Shown: piece after piece, positions 24,529 to 33,250 of the stretch
Layout of the letters: every line of letters starts with the position of its first letter
Position numbering within the stretch: position 1 is the stretch's first letter
Assembly (NCBI RefSeq): GCF_009937975.1
Contig: NZ_AP018441.1
Span: forward strand, 4,154,001 to 4,218,000
Length of the DNA stretch: 64,000 nt
Direction of reading: 5' to 3'
DNA from: Undibacterium sp. YM2
GTDB lineage: Bacteria; Pseudomonadota; Gammaproteobacteria; Burkholderiales; Burkholderiaceae_D
Translations under genes and position numbers: made by a program
Notes under the pieces: generated by a model
Database searches by the model: none
Seen by the model: the letters and a program-made list of their open reading frames with translations, nothing else
Told to the model about the DNA's origin: nothing

Positions 24529-27191
24529 ATGGCCAGGCATGCTCAGTAGCAGAAGGCAGCAGCCTCCTGGAAGCCTTGCGCGATAATGGCTGCCAGCCAC
24601 CTCACCCCTGTCATGATGACAGGCTCAAGCCCATAGGTGCATGCAGACTGTGCCTGGTGGAAGTCGAAGGGCAAGCCCGCCCCGTATCCAGTTGCGCCAC
24701 CGCAGTCATTGATGGCATGGCCATACATACAGCAACACCACGCCTGCAATCACTGCTGCATACCAACCTCTCGCTACTGGCGGATAATTATCCTGCCACG
24801 GCAATGAGTGAGCAGGCTGAGCACCCCTTCCATCAATTGCTGAAACAAAATGGCATAAGCGCTGGTAGCAATCACCAATCACCTATTTTCAAGGATGACA
24901 GCCACCCTTATCTGGGTATAGACATGGACAGGTGCATACACTGCCAGCGCTGCGTACGCATCTGCGACGAAGTACAGGGGCAATTTGTCTGGAAAGTCTG
25001 GGGCAAGGGCGAGCAAACCCATATCGCCCCGGCAGATGGCAAGAGCCTGCTCAGCAGCGGCTGCGTATCATGCGGCGCCTGCGCCGACACCTGCCCGACC
25101 GGCGCAATTTTTGACAAGCGCAGCACAGGGCCGGTTGATCATTTGACCAAAACCACCTGCGTCTATTGCGGTGTCGGATGCCAGATGGAAGTCGACAGCC
25201 ACGACAATAAAGTCGTCGCCATCAAGCCAACGGATAGCCCTGTCAATCACGGCCATCTGTGCGTCAAGGGCCGCTATGCCTACGACTTTACACACGCCCC
25301 GGATCGCATCACCCAGCCCATGCTGCGCAGGGGCAGTGACTGGTATACAGTTTCATGGGAAGAAGCCCTGAGCTTCACTGCCAGCCGCCTGCAAGAACTG
25401 CGCAACAAGTATGGCGCAGACAGCCTGGGCGTATTAGGTTCAGCCCGCGCCACCAATGAAGAAAACTATCTCGCGCAGAAATTTGCCCGCGTAGTGCTGG
25501 GCACCAATAATGTCGATTGCTGCGCCAGGGTTTGCCATCAGCCATCCGCCAAGGCCCTCAAGACCATGCTGGGTACGGGCGCAGCGACCAATTCATTCGA
25601 TGACATAGAACACAGCAGCCTGTTCATGCTATGCGGTTGCAACCCGACAGAAAACCACCCCATCGTCGGCGCCCGCATCAAACAGGCAGTGCGCGCCGGG
25701 GCTGGCCTCATCGTCATCGATCCGCGCCGTACCGAGCTGGCAGCCTGCGCCGATATACACCTGGCCTTGCGCCCCGGCACCAACGTGTCGCTGTTCAATG
25801 CCATGGCCGCCACCCTGCTCGAAGAAGGTTTGCAGGATGACGACTACATCGCCATGCGCGTTGATGGTCTGGCAGGTTTCCACAGTTTCATCACAGCCTA
25901 TGCGCCAGAACAGGTCGCCAGCCAGTGCGGTGTTCAGGCAGGCGACATACGCCGCGCCGCCCGCATGTATGCGCAAGCCAAGCCCGCCATGTGTTTTCAC
26001 GGTCTTGGCATGACCGAACACCTGCAAGGTACGCAAGGCGTCATGAGCCTGATCAACCTCGCCCTGCTGACCGGCAACCTGGGCAAGCGCGGCAGTGGCA
26101 TCAACCCCTTGCGCGGCCAAAACAATGTCCAGGGTTCAGCCCAGATGGGATGCGAGCCCGCCTCGCTGACAGGCGCGCAAAACCTGGCCGATGCCAAGGT
26201 ACGCGCCAGCTTCGAGCAAGCCTGGGGCACGAGCTTGCCAACAAGCGCAGGGCTGGATTTGCCTGCCATGCTGGCAGCCGCCAGTTCGGGTAAATTCAAA
26301 GCCATGTGGGTCATGGGATATGACATCGCCATGTCCATGCCCAATGCCAATCAAACCCTGGCAGCCCTGGCGCAACTGGAACTCGTCGTCGTGCAAGACC
26401 TCTTCCTTAACGAAACTGCCAAGGCAGTGGGCCATGTCTTCTTCCCTGCAGCCAGTGTGTTTGAAAAAGACGGCAGCTTTATGAACGCCGACCGTCGTGT
26501 ACAAAGAGTCAGGCAAGTCGTCAACAGCCCTGGTGAGGCAAAACCAGACTGGCAGATCATCACAGAACTGGCCAGACACATGGGCCATGAGCAGGGCTTC
26601 ATATTCGATGACCCGCAAGCCATCTGGGATGAAATACGCAGCGTCTGGCCAGCCAGCGCCGGTCTCAGTTACCAGCGCCTGCAAAACGAAAGCCTGCAAT
26701 GGCCCTGCCCCGCCACTCTAGACGACAATCATCCCGGCACAGCCGTCCTGCACCAGCAAGGCTTTGGTGTCGCCCCCAAAGCAAGCCTGGCCTGCATCCC
26801 ATATCAGCCCACAGCAGAAGTCTGCGATGATGACTACCCCCTGCTACTGACAACGGGCCGCGAGCTGTATCACTTCAATGCAGGCACCATGACTTACCGT
26901 AGCCCCAATGCTGTGCTCAAACCCACCGACACCCTCGACATCTCACCCTCCGACGCCCGGCAGCTAGGCCTTGCACAGGGCCAGCCAGCCCAGATCAGCA
27001 GCCGCTATGGCACAGCAGTCCTGCCTGTACACATCACAGACAAAATGCAGGTCGGCCAGTTGTTTTGTAGCTTCCACCGCGCAGACTTGAATGTCAATGC
27101 GCTGACCTCGCCTTACTGTGACAATCTGGTGCATGCGCCGGAGTACAAAGTCACGGCGGTGAGAGTGATGGGTTTGGGAGATAAATATTGA
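24510..27191 (+). CDS. fdsA: NAD-dependent formate dehydrogenase, alpha (molybdenum) subunit
   Basis: 893 aa. It starts with a plant-ferredoxin-type 2Fe-2S domain (Cys in HPCHDD, GACRLCLVEV), then two 4Fe-4S ferredoxin motifs (CIHCQRCVRICDE and CVSCGACADTCPTGA), then the molybdopterin oxidoreductase with its own 4Fe-4S site CVYCGVGCQ. The active site reads CCARVCHQPS, so the Mo ligand is Cys and no UGA selenocysteine codon is used. It oxidises formate to CO2 in the cytoplasm. The accessory genes usually following (fdsC sulfurtransferase, fdsD) are absent; the next gene converges. Confidence 0.93.
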   Translation: MLHISINGQACSVAEGSSLLEALRDNGCQPPHPCHDDRLKPIGACRLCLVEVEGQARPVSSCATAVIDGMAIHTATPRLQSLLHTNLSLLADNYPATAMSEQAEHPFHQLLKQNGISAGSNHQSPIFKDDSHPYLGIDMDRCIHCQRCVRICDEVQGQFVWKVWGKGEQTHIAPADGKSLLSSGCVSCGACADTCPTGAIFDKRSTGPVDHLTKTTCVYCGVGCQMEVDSHDNKVVAIKPTDSPVNHGHLCVKGRYAYDFTHAPDRITQPMLRRGSDWYTVSWEEALSFTASRLQELRNKYGADSLGVLGSARATNEENYLAQKFARVVLGTNNVDCCARVCHQPSAKALKTMLGTGAATNSFDDIEHSSLFMLCGCNPTENHPIVGARIKQAVRAGAGLIVIDPRRTELAACADIHLALRPGTNVSLFNAMAATLLEEGLQDDDYIAMRVDGLAGFHSFITAYAPEQVASQCGVQAGDIRRAARMYAQAKPAMCFHGLGMTEHLQGTQGVMSLINLALLTGNLGKRGSGINPLRGQNNVQGSAQMGCEPASLTGAQNLADAKVRASFEQAWGTSLPTSAGLDLPAMLAAASSGKFKAMWVMGYDIAMSMPNANQTLAALAQLELVVVQDLFLNETAKAVGHVFFPAASVFEKDGSFMNADRRVQRVRQVVNSPGEAKPDWQIITELARHMGHEQGFIFDDPQAIWDEIRSVWPASAGLSYQRLQNESLQWPCPATLDDNHPGTAVLHQQGFGVAPKASLACIPYQPTAEVCDDDYPLLLTTGRELYHFNAGTMTYRSPNAVLKPTDTLDISPSDARQLGLAQGQPAQISSRYGTAVLPVHITDKMQVGQLFCSFHRADLNVNALTSPYCDNLVHAPEYKVTAVRVMGLGDKY

Positions 27192-27288
27192 AATTTTTAT
27201 TAGGGAATTTTTTACCCTTTGACGATGTATCTTAAATTATCGCGACTACAGAAAATACCGGATCACGATGCCTGATACGCCGCGCTAA

Positions 27289-28065
27289 CTAGTCCAGCTT
27301 TGCGACTTCGTCTTCACTGTTCAAGCCAAATGACACCAGGCGGTCTATACGGTCAGGGTGATGTTTTTTCAAATAATCAATATTCCCATATCCTTCTGGT
27401 GCAGAGATATTCTGGATATTCATTTTATTCATTACACCGACTGTTGCAACCCATACCCGTTTGTAAAAGACAGGTTCATGCCCTAGCCTGGTTATATACT
27501 CATTGACATTTATTTTCTTGAAAAACTGCCGCTGTTCAGACAATAATTGATTGGAACCCTCGTACCGCAATTTATCACTATCCAAATACGCTATTTGCTC
27601 CGTGGACGCTTTCCCAGCTAAAGAAAGCGCCAAATAGTCCTCATACTTCTTATTCATTTCCCTGATAGTCCATTGCTCCGCACTACCATGCCAGATAACC
27701 AATGCGGAAGGCCTGATTATTTTTGTTTTTGCTGCGGTAAATACATAGTTTGCGCATGCAGACATGCACAAACTAGGCACTTCGACCTCAATCTGATTGT
27801 CGTATACCCAATGTCCAAAAATGATGCCGAAGTGAGCATCTCCTCCCTGGGAATTAATGTATAGACGCTCTATTTTTTTGTCCGCCGCAGCAGAAATAAA
27901 GTCATTGACCGTTTCATCTATGACTCCCAAATAAAGACCTACATTACCTAAAAAATAGAATTTTGCAGGCACCTCGTTTTTTTTCGATTTAGATTCATCA
28001 GCCATTGCACTAAATGATAATGCTGCCATTACCAGCGCAACCGCGACCTGTTTATATACCTTCAT
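27289..28065 (-). CDS. Secreted ClpP/crotonase-fold protein
   Basis: 258 aa from the ATG at 28065. A signal peptide (MKVYKQVAVALVMAALSFSA, then MA) is followed by a ClpP-like core: RLYINSQGGDAHFG with the oxyanion Gly pair, SLCMSACANYVFTAA with the candidate nucleophile Ser, and VIWHGSAEQ with a His. This is the pattern of periplasmic ClpP-like proteins of unknown substrate. It is a lone gene convergent with fdsA; nothing adjacent suggests a partner. Function as a protease is not shown. Confidence 0.7.
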   Translation of the reverse strand: MKVYKQVAVALVMAALSFSAMADESKSKKNEVPAKFYFLGNVGLYLGVIDETVNDFISAAADKKIERLYINSQGGDAHFGIIFGHWVYDNQIEVEVPSLCMSACANYVFTAAKTKIIRPSALVIWHGSAEQWTIREMNKKYEDYLALSLAGKASTEQIAYLDSDKLRYEGSNQLLSEQRQFFKKINVNEYITRLGHEPVFYKRVWVATVGVMNKMNIQNISAPEGYGNIDYLKKHHPDRIDRLVSFGLNSEDEVAKLD

Positions 28066-28203
28066 GCACATGGAATTCAAATTAATTTTGTTTAATAAGT
28101 CTGTTTGGCGTCTCAACACTTCTCTCCTGCAGGAAGGCGATATTTCATCTTAAAGTACAGATTAAAATTATGAGCTCTAGCTATGTTAATACGATCGTCA
28201 AAA

Positions 28204-28512
28204 TCAGGAAGTCTTCACCCACATCGGCGTCAACGCCGTCACCTGCGGCGGGCCAGATAACAAAGGTTCGACATCGACCAGATAAGCAGCATAACTGGCT
28301 GTCTGCAAAAATGCCTGTGAGGCTTCTGCGCTGCTGTATTGCTGAAACGCACAGATCACGTCCGGATCAGCATTGTCAAAGCAATAGAAATAGGCCAGGT
28401 GGCCAGGATTAGCTGCAACAGCCGGGGCCATATGTTTTTCCCAGACAGCGCGCACTTCGTCGCGTTTTCCTGGCTGGGTTTTGTGTTTAATGATGACGGC
28501 AAAAGTGTTCAT
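28204..28512 (-). CDS. Antibiotic biosynthesis monooxygenase (ABM) domain protein
   Basis: 102 aa, a single ABM ferredoxin-like fold: NTFAVIIKHKTQPGKRDEVRAVWEKH, then HLAYFYCFDNADPDVICAFQQYSSAEA. Such small proteins are often dimeric quinone-modifying or heme-related oxygenases, or simple stress proteins. No metal or cofactor site can be read. It stands alone between two minus-strand genes. Confidence 0.8.
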   Translation of the reverse strand: MNTFAVIIKHKTQPGKRDEVRAVWEKHMAPAVAANPGHLAYFYCFDNADPDVICAFQQYSSAEASQAFLQTASYAAYLVDVEPLLSGPPQVTALTPMWVKTS

Positions 28513-28574
28513 AGAGCTTTCAGTCCTGTGTTTGCATTAATTGTTTATATAAGGTACTCGCTAAAACTGTTGTG

Positions 28575-29057
28575 CTAAACCTCAGCAAGGACCACATATT
28601 TTCTAAATTCATTTTTCAGTGCCAATACATGAGCTGCAAATTGCGCTTCAGTATAGTTAACTTCATCCAGCCATTGCCAGTAGCTGACAGTCAACTCTCC
28701 ATCATCAATGCCTATTGCAACATCAGGATTTTCGAGATCAAAGACCTGCACAGCACATAATCTCAACCGGGGCATGCGCCGCTGAAGAGTTAGTAACGAT
28801 GCCTTAGCAATTTTTCTGGCACAGACATCAAACGAGTTGTCTTGCCCATCAATTTCAACTATTTTTTCACTAACGATGACGATTTCCCCACCCTCTTCTT
28901 TTGCTCTTTCAAAGTAGTGCAAGAGCAGGTTTGTTTGTGCTGTTTTCTTGTGTGCCAACGTAAGCGACTTCAGTATCTGGGCAAGCGCGGCAATGATTTT
29001 TTCATGATCATCACTGGCAGCCAAAGTGAGGAGAGTTGCTGTATTTCTCAATCTCAT
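28575..29057 (-). CDS. Hypothetical protein
   Basis: 160 aa from the ATG at 29057, which has AAGGA upstream. It appears soluble, with a helical N-terminal half (DDHEKIIAALAQILKSLTLAHKK) and a beta-rich C-terminal half (IVIVSEKIVEIDGQ, LRLCAVQVFDLEN). No signal peptide or membrane segment is present. I do not recognise the family. Its upstream region is the gap that also holds the promoter of the valine operon, on the other strand. Confidence 0.65.
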   Translation of the reverse strand: MRLRNTATLLTLAASDDHEKIIAALAQILKSLTLAHKKTAQTNLLLHYFERAKEEGGEIVIVSEKIVEIDGQDNSFDVCARKIAKASLLTLQRRMPRLRLCAVQVFDLENPDVAIGIDDGELTVSYWQWLDEVNYTEAQFAAHVLALKNEFRKYVVLAEV

Positions 29058-29230
29058 AAAAAATCCTTTTTTAGTCACAAAGACCTGATCAACCTGATTT
29101 TAAGTAAAATTTTTATTTTGCTTCAGGAGAATCGGGCGCAAGTAAAAAAGCGGCTTTATTCAGGCATCAAAGTAATCAATATCAAAATAGCAAAACCCAT
29201 TTTAACTTCACCCTGAATTTTTTTCACCAA

Positions 29231-29267
29231 TTAACGTTTACGTTAACGTCAATTCTTGTGCTATTCT
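29231..29267 (+). promoter_or_regulatory. LiuR-like operator with 19-bp-spacer promoter
   Basis: TTAACGTTTACGTTAA (29231-29246, arms of 6) overlaps TTTACGTTAACGTCAA (29237-29252), which holds the perfect palindrome ACGTTAACGT. The second resembles the LiuR (MerR family) site of branched-chain amino acid genes, as I recall it. TTTACG (29237-29242) and TATTCT (29262-29267) are 19 bp apart, the long spacer typical of MerR-type promoters. It would drive a transcript starting with the cobalamin riboswitch. Confidence 0.55.
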
Positions 29268-29276
29268 AAAAATAAC

Positions 29277-29480
29277 AGGTGCACGGCCCAATCTCTTGGG
29301 CTGTGTTAAACGGGAAAGTGGTCGTCCTGATCGCTGTCACTAGCAAGTGACAGTAGGTATCAAGACCCAAGCCCCTGCTGCCTCCGCAACGGTAAGCGAG
29401 TGCGGTTACATCATCCACGCCACTGGTCAGGCCTGACTGGGAAGGCGATGTAACAAGACTTGCGAGCCCGGATACCGGCC
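29277..29480 (+). promoter_or_regulatory. Cobalamin riboswitch
   Basis: The conserved blocks occur in order: TTAAACGGGAAAGTGG (about 29305-29320), GCTGCCTCCGCAACGGTAAG (29379-29397 region), GCCACTGGTC (about 29420-29429), GACTGGGAAGGCG (about 29435-29447) and the B12 box GCGAGCCCGGATACCGGCC (29462-29480). This is a complete aptamer on the plus strand. The next clear gene on this strand is mmsA at 29780, 300 bp away. No clear terminator was found in the gap; a hairpin GCGGGC/GCCCGC near 29727-29741 lacks a T run. Confidence 0.9.
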
Positions 29481-29779
29481 TGTTGATCGCTGAGAAAAAC
29501 ATTGCGGAAGGCGGTGTTTGGGATATGGCATGGCACGCCTGATGGTGGGCGGGTGCTTGTCTTCAATACTGTTCTTTCACTGTTTTTCCAAGGTCTGGTC
29601 ACGTACGGAAGGTGCGTGGCGGGTGTGCGTCCACATGGCGTATGCCCATGGTCAGGATGGTTGCTGCGGCAGATTTCTGCAGGTGGCGGCTGTCTTGTTT
29701 TCAGGCATCAGTGCGGCTGTTGTTGCGGGCGTGGCCCGCCGTCTGTCCGTGCGCAATCAGGAAAGTACAGGAAATCATC
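29481..29779 (+). other. Leader between riboswitch and mmsA
   Basis: About 300 bp with open frames but no recognisable protein; the putative peptides are Cys/Trp/Arg-rich and have no clear ribosome sites. A remnant of a lost vitamin B12 gene or a long riboswitch expression platform are both possible. The mmsA ribosome site AGGAAA-type lies at the right end. Confidence 0.4.
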
Positions 29780-31291
29780 ATGGCAACTCTTACCCAGGTT
29801 CCCAACGTCAAACTGCTCATCAACGGCGAACTGATAGACTCCAAATCCACGCAATGGCGCAATGTGATCAACCCGGCCACGCAACAGGTGCTGGCCCATG
29901 TGCCATTTGCCACGCCAGAAGAAATGCAGGCGGCAGTCGATGCTGCCAAGGCCGCTTTCAAGACCTGGCGCAAGACGGCGATAGGCACACGTGCCCGCAT
30001 CTTCCTCAAATACCAGCAACTGATACGTGAAAACATGGCCGAGCTGGCCGCATTGCTGACAGCTGAACAGGGCAAGACCCTGGCTGATGCTGAAGGCGAT
30101 ATCTTCCGTGGCCTGGAAGTGGTTGAACATGCTGCCAATATCGGTAACCTGCAAATGGGCGAAATCGCCAACAACGTCGCCAGCGGCGTTGATACCTATA
30201 CCCTGAACCAGCCGCTCGGTGTGTGTGCTGGCATTACCCCTTTCAACTTCCCGGCCATGATACCGCTGTGGATGTTTCCTATGGCGATTGCCTGTGGCAA
30301 TACCTTCATCCTGAAACCATCTGAGCAAGACCCCATGGTCACCATGCGCCTGGCGGAGTTGGCGATGCAGGCTGGCATACCACCTGGCGTGCTGAATGTG
30401 GTGCATGGTGGTGAAGACGTCGTCAATGCGATTTGCGACCACCCTGATATCAAGGCCGTGTCCTTCGTAGGCTCCACCCGCGTAGGCACACATGTATATA
30501 ACCGTGCGACACTGGCGGGCAAACGTGCACAGTGCATGATGGGTGCCAAGAACCACGCCATCGTCCTGCCAGATGCAAATAAAGAACAAACCCTGAACAA
30601 CCTCGCCGGTGCTGCGTTTGGTGCGGCTGGCCAGCGTTGCATGGCATTGTCCGTGGTGATACTGGTTGGCGAAGCCAATCAATGGGTGCCAGACTTGCTG
30701 GACCGAGCACGCAGCCTCAAGATCAATGCGGGTGCTGAAGCCAATACAGACATAGGCCCGGTCATTTCATGCACCGCCAAAGAACGCGTAGAAAGCCTGA
30801 TCGCCCAGGGTATTGCAGAAGGCGCGACACTGGTGCTGGATGGCCGCGCACCGCAAGTGCCTGGCTATGAGCATGGCAACTTCGTTGGCCCTACGGTCTT
30901 CACCGGTGTGAAGCCCGGCATGCGTGTGTATGAAGAAGAAATCTTTGGACCTGTATTGTGCATCATGCAGGCAGATACTCTGGCTGACGCTATCGCCATC
31001 ATCAATGCCAACCCTAACGGCAATGGCACGGCATTATTCACCCAGTCTGGCGCTGCGGCTCGCACTTTTGAAGAAGATATCGATGTAGGCCAGATCGGCA
31101 TCAACGTGCCTATCCCTGTGCCTGTGCCGCTGTTTTCTTTCACAGGTTCACGCGCATCCAAACTTGGTGACCTGGGACCTTATGGTAAACAGGTCATACA
31201 GTTCTACACCCAGACCAAGACCATTACGGCACGCTGGTTTGATGACAGCGTCAGCGCTGGCAAGGTGAATACGACGATTTCGTTGAAATAG
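29780..31291 (+). CDS. mmsA: Methylmalonate-semialdehyde dehydrogenase (CoA-acylating)
   Basis: 503 aa. The ATG at 29780 follows ACAGGAAATC; upstream in-frame codons lie in the leader. The aldehyde dehydrogenase core has [30 protein letters not shown] and the catalytic Cys in [11 protein letters not shown], the MmsA form. It converts (methyl)malonate semialdehyde to propionyl- or acetyl-CoA, the last step of valine breakdown. It leads an operon with acyl-CoA dehydrogenase, hydratase, hydrolase and mmsB. Confidence 0.95.
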   Translation: MATLTQVPNVKLLINGELIDSKSTQWRNVINPATQQVLAHVPFATPEEMQAAVDAAKAAFKTWRKTAIGTRARIFLKYQQLIRENMAELAALLTAEQGKTLADAEGDIFRGLEVVEHAANIGNLQMGEIANNVASGVDTYTLNQPLGVCAGITPFNFPAMIPLWMFPMAIACGNTFILKPSEQDPMVTMRLAELAMQAGIPPGVLNVVHGGEDVVNAICDHPDIKAVSFVGSTRVGTHVYNRATLAGKRAQCMMGAKNHAIVLPDANKEQTLNNLAGAAFGAAGQRCMALSVVILVGEANQWVPDLLDRARSLKINAGAEANTDIGPVISCTAKERVESLIAQGIAEGATLVLDGRAPQVPGYEHGNFVGPTVFTGVKPGMRVYEEEIFGPVLCIMQADTLADAIAIINANPNGNGTALFTQSGAAARTFEEDIDVGQIGINVPIPVPVPLFSFTGSRASKLGDLGPYGKQVIQFYTQTKTITARWFDDSVSAGKVNTTISLK

Positions 31292-31301
31292 GGAAATCGC
31301 C

Positions 31302-32462
31302 ATGGACTTCGATCTTAGTGAAGACCAGCGCGCCTACCAACAATCTGCCCGCAGCTTTGCCGCCCATGAAATGGCGGCACAGGCGGCGCATTGGGATGCC
31401 AATGCCCACTTCCCCCTGGACGTGATTGCTCACGCCGGGGAGTTGGGCTTTTGCGGCCTGTATGTGCCAGAAGAACTGGGCGGGCTGGGTTTAACGCGGC
31501 TGGATGCGGCAATCGTGTTTGAAGAACTGGCACGCGCCTGCCCTTCGACCACGGCTTACATCACTATCCACAACATGGCAAGCTGGATGATTGCCCACTG
31601 GGCCACGCCAGAAGTGCAGCAGGAGTGGGTACCCAGACTGGCGGCGGGCAAAAAGCTGGCCTCTTACTGCCTGACCGAGGCGGGCGCAGGTTCTGACGCG
31701 GCCTCGCTACGCACTACCGCCATACTTGACGGTGACAGCTACGTGCTCAACGGCAGCAAGGCCTTCATCTCTGGTGCAGGCGCCACCAATATGCTGGTGG
31801 TGATGGCACGCAGCGGCGGTGATGGTGCGGGTGGCATATCAGCCTTTGCGGTACCGGCAGACTTGCCGGGCATCAGCTATGGCAAAAAAGAAGACAAGAT
31901 GGGCTGGAACAGCCAGCCCACCCGTACCGTGAATTTTGACCAGGTGCGCGTGCCGCACAATCATTTGCTCGGTGAAGAAGGCATGGGCTTCCGTATTGCC
32001 ATGCGCGGGCTCGATGGCGGCCGCATCAATATCGCCACCTGCTCCATCGGTGCAGCGCAATCTGCCCTGAACAGTGCGCACAACTACATGAATGAACGCA
32101 TGCAGTTCCAGAAAAAACTGGCCGATTTTCAGGTGCTGCAATTCAAGCTCGCTGACATGCAAACCGAGCTGGTCGCCGCCCGCCAGATGGTGCGTCTGGC
32201 TGCCAGCAAGCTCGACAGCAAGGCCGCCAATGCCTCTGTCTATTGCGCCATGGCCAAGCGCCTGGCGACCGACACCGGCTTTACCGTCTGCAATGAGGCG
32301 CTGCAAATCCACGGCGGTTATGGCTATATACGCGAATATCCGCTGGAGCGTTTCCTGCGCGATGTCAGGGTGCACCAGATACTCGAAGGCACGAATGAAA
32401 TCATGCGCGTCATCGTCGCCCGCCACATGCTGAGTCAAGACACTACCGAGGAGTTTTTATGA
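31302..32462 (+). CDS. Isobutyryl-CoA dehydrogenase-type acyl-CoA dehydrogenase
   Basis: 386 aa, ATG 10 bp after mmsA. It has the family motifs SYCLTEAGAGSDAASLRT (substrate/FAD), GMGFRIAMRGLDGGRINIA, QIHGGYGYIREYPLERFLRD and the catalytic-Glu segment ILEGTNEIMR. In this operon it should oxidise isobutyryl-CoA to methacrylyl-CoA. Short-branched acyl-CoAs in general are possible substrates. It overlaps the next gene by 4 bp (ATGA). Confidence 0.9.
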   Translation: MDFDLSEDQRAYQQSARSFAAHEMAAQAAHWDANAHFPLDVIAHAGELGFCGLYVPEELGGLGLTRLDAAIVFEELARACPSTTAYITIHNMASWMIAHWATPEVQQEWVPRLAAGKKLASYCLTEAGAGSDAASLRTTAILDGDSYVLNGSKAFISGAGATNMLVVMARSGGDGAGGISAFAVPADLPGISYGKKEDKMGWNSQPTRTVNFDQVRVPHNHLLGEEGMGFRIAMRGLDGGRINIATCSIGAAQSALNSAHNYMNERMQFQKKLADFQVLQFKLADMQTELVAARQMVRLAASKLDSKAANASVYCAMAKRLATDTGFTVCNEALQIHGGYGYIREYPLERFLRDVRVHQILEGTNEIMRVIVARHMLSQDTTEEFL

Positions 32463-33250
32463 GCAAGTATGCCAACTACACCAACCTGCAATGCGAAATC
32501 ATAGGCCACACCGCCCTGGTCACCATTGCCAATCCGCCCGCCAATACCTGGACATCAGCGGGTTTGCAGGCATTGACGCAACTGGTCAATGACTTGAATG
32601 CCGATGCTGATATCTACAGCCTCGTCATCACAGGCTCAGGCCAGAAGTTCTTTTCAGCAGGCGCAGATTTAAAATTATTTGCCGATGGCGACAAGGCCGT
32701 GGCGCTGGACATGGCGCGCCGCTTTGGTGAAGCCTTTGAAACCCTGAGCCGCTTCCGTGGTGTATCGATTGCTGCCATCAATGGCTATGCCATGGGCGGT
32801 GGTCTTGAATGTGCCTTGGCCTGCGATTTGCGCATTGCCGAGACCCAGGCGCAACTGGCCCTGCCAGAAGCCGCAGTCGGTTTGCTGCCCTGCGCTGGCG
32901 GCACGCAAAATCTGGCCTGGCTGGTCGGTGAAGGCTGGGCCAAGCGCCTGATCTTGTGTGGTGAACGTGTCGATGCTGCTACTGCCCTGCGCATAGGTCT
33001 GGTAGAAGAAGTGGTCGCCACCGGCGGCGCACTGGAACACGCACTTGCGCTGGCCAAACAGGTAGGCAAGCAAAGCCCCAGCAGCGTCAAGGCATGCAAA
33101 CAACTGATACAAGGCGCACGCCAGCAACCAATGAACACCGTGCTGCCACAAGAACGCGAAGCCTTCCTGGCCCTGTTTGATACCGCCGATCAAAAAGAAG
33201 GCGTTACTGCCTTTTTGGAAAAACGTCCACCCGTGTGGAGGAATGCATGA
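32459..33250 (+). CDS. Enoyl-CoA hydratase
   Basis: 263 aa with the crotonase oxyanion regions SAGADLKLFADG and INGYAMGGGLECALACDLRIAE, and LPEAAVGLLPCAGGTQNLAW carrying a likely catalytic Glu. In valine catabolism it hydrates methacrylyl-CoA to 3-hydroxyisobutyryl-CoA. It overlaps both neighbours by an ATGA, showing tight coupling. Confidence 0.9.
   Translation: MSKYANYTNLQCEIIGHTALVTIANPPANTWTSAGLQALTQLVNDLNADADIYSLVITGSGQKFFSAGADLKLFADGDKAVALDMARRFGEAFETLSRFRGVSIAAINGYAMGGGLECALACDLRIAETQAQLALPEAAVGLLPCAGGTQNLAWLVGEGWAKRLILCGERVDAATALRIGLVEEVVATGGALEHALALAKQVGKQSPSSVKACKQLIQGARQQPMNTVLPQEREAFLALFDTADQKEGVTAFLEKRPPVWRNA

Noticed and set aside
29518..30030. Open frame of 170 codons between the riboswitch and mmsA
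   Set aside because: It overlaps mmsA in another frame, has no clear ribosome site and reads as Cys/Trp/His-rich sequence like no B12-related protein I know.
29708..30682. 324-codon antisense frame over mmsA
   Set aside because: Lies opposite a strong mmsA match and shows no domain.
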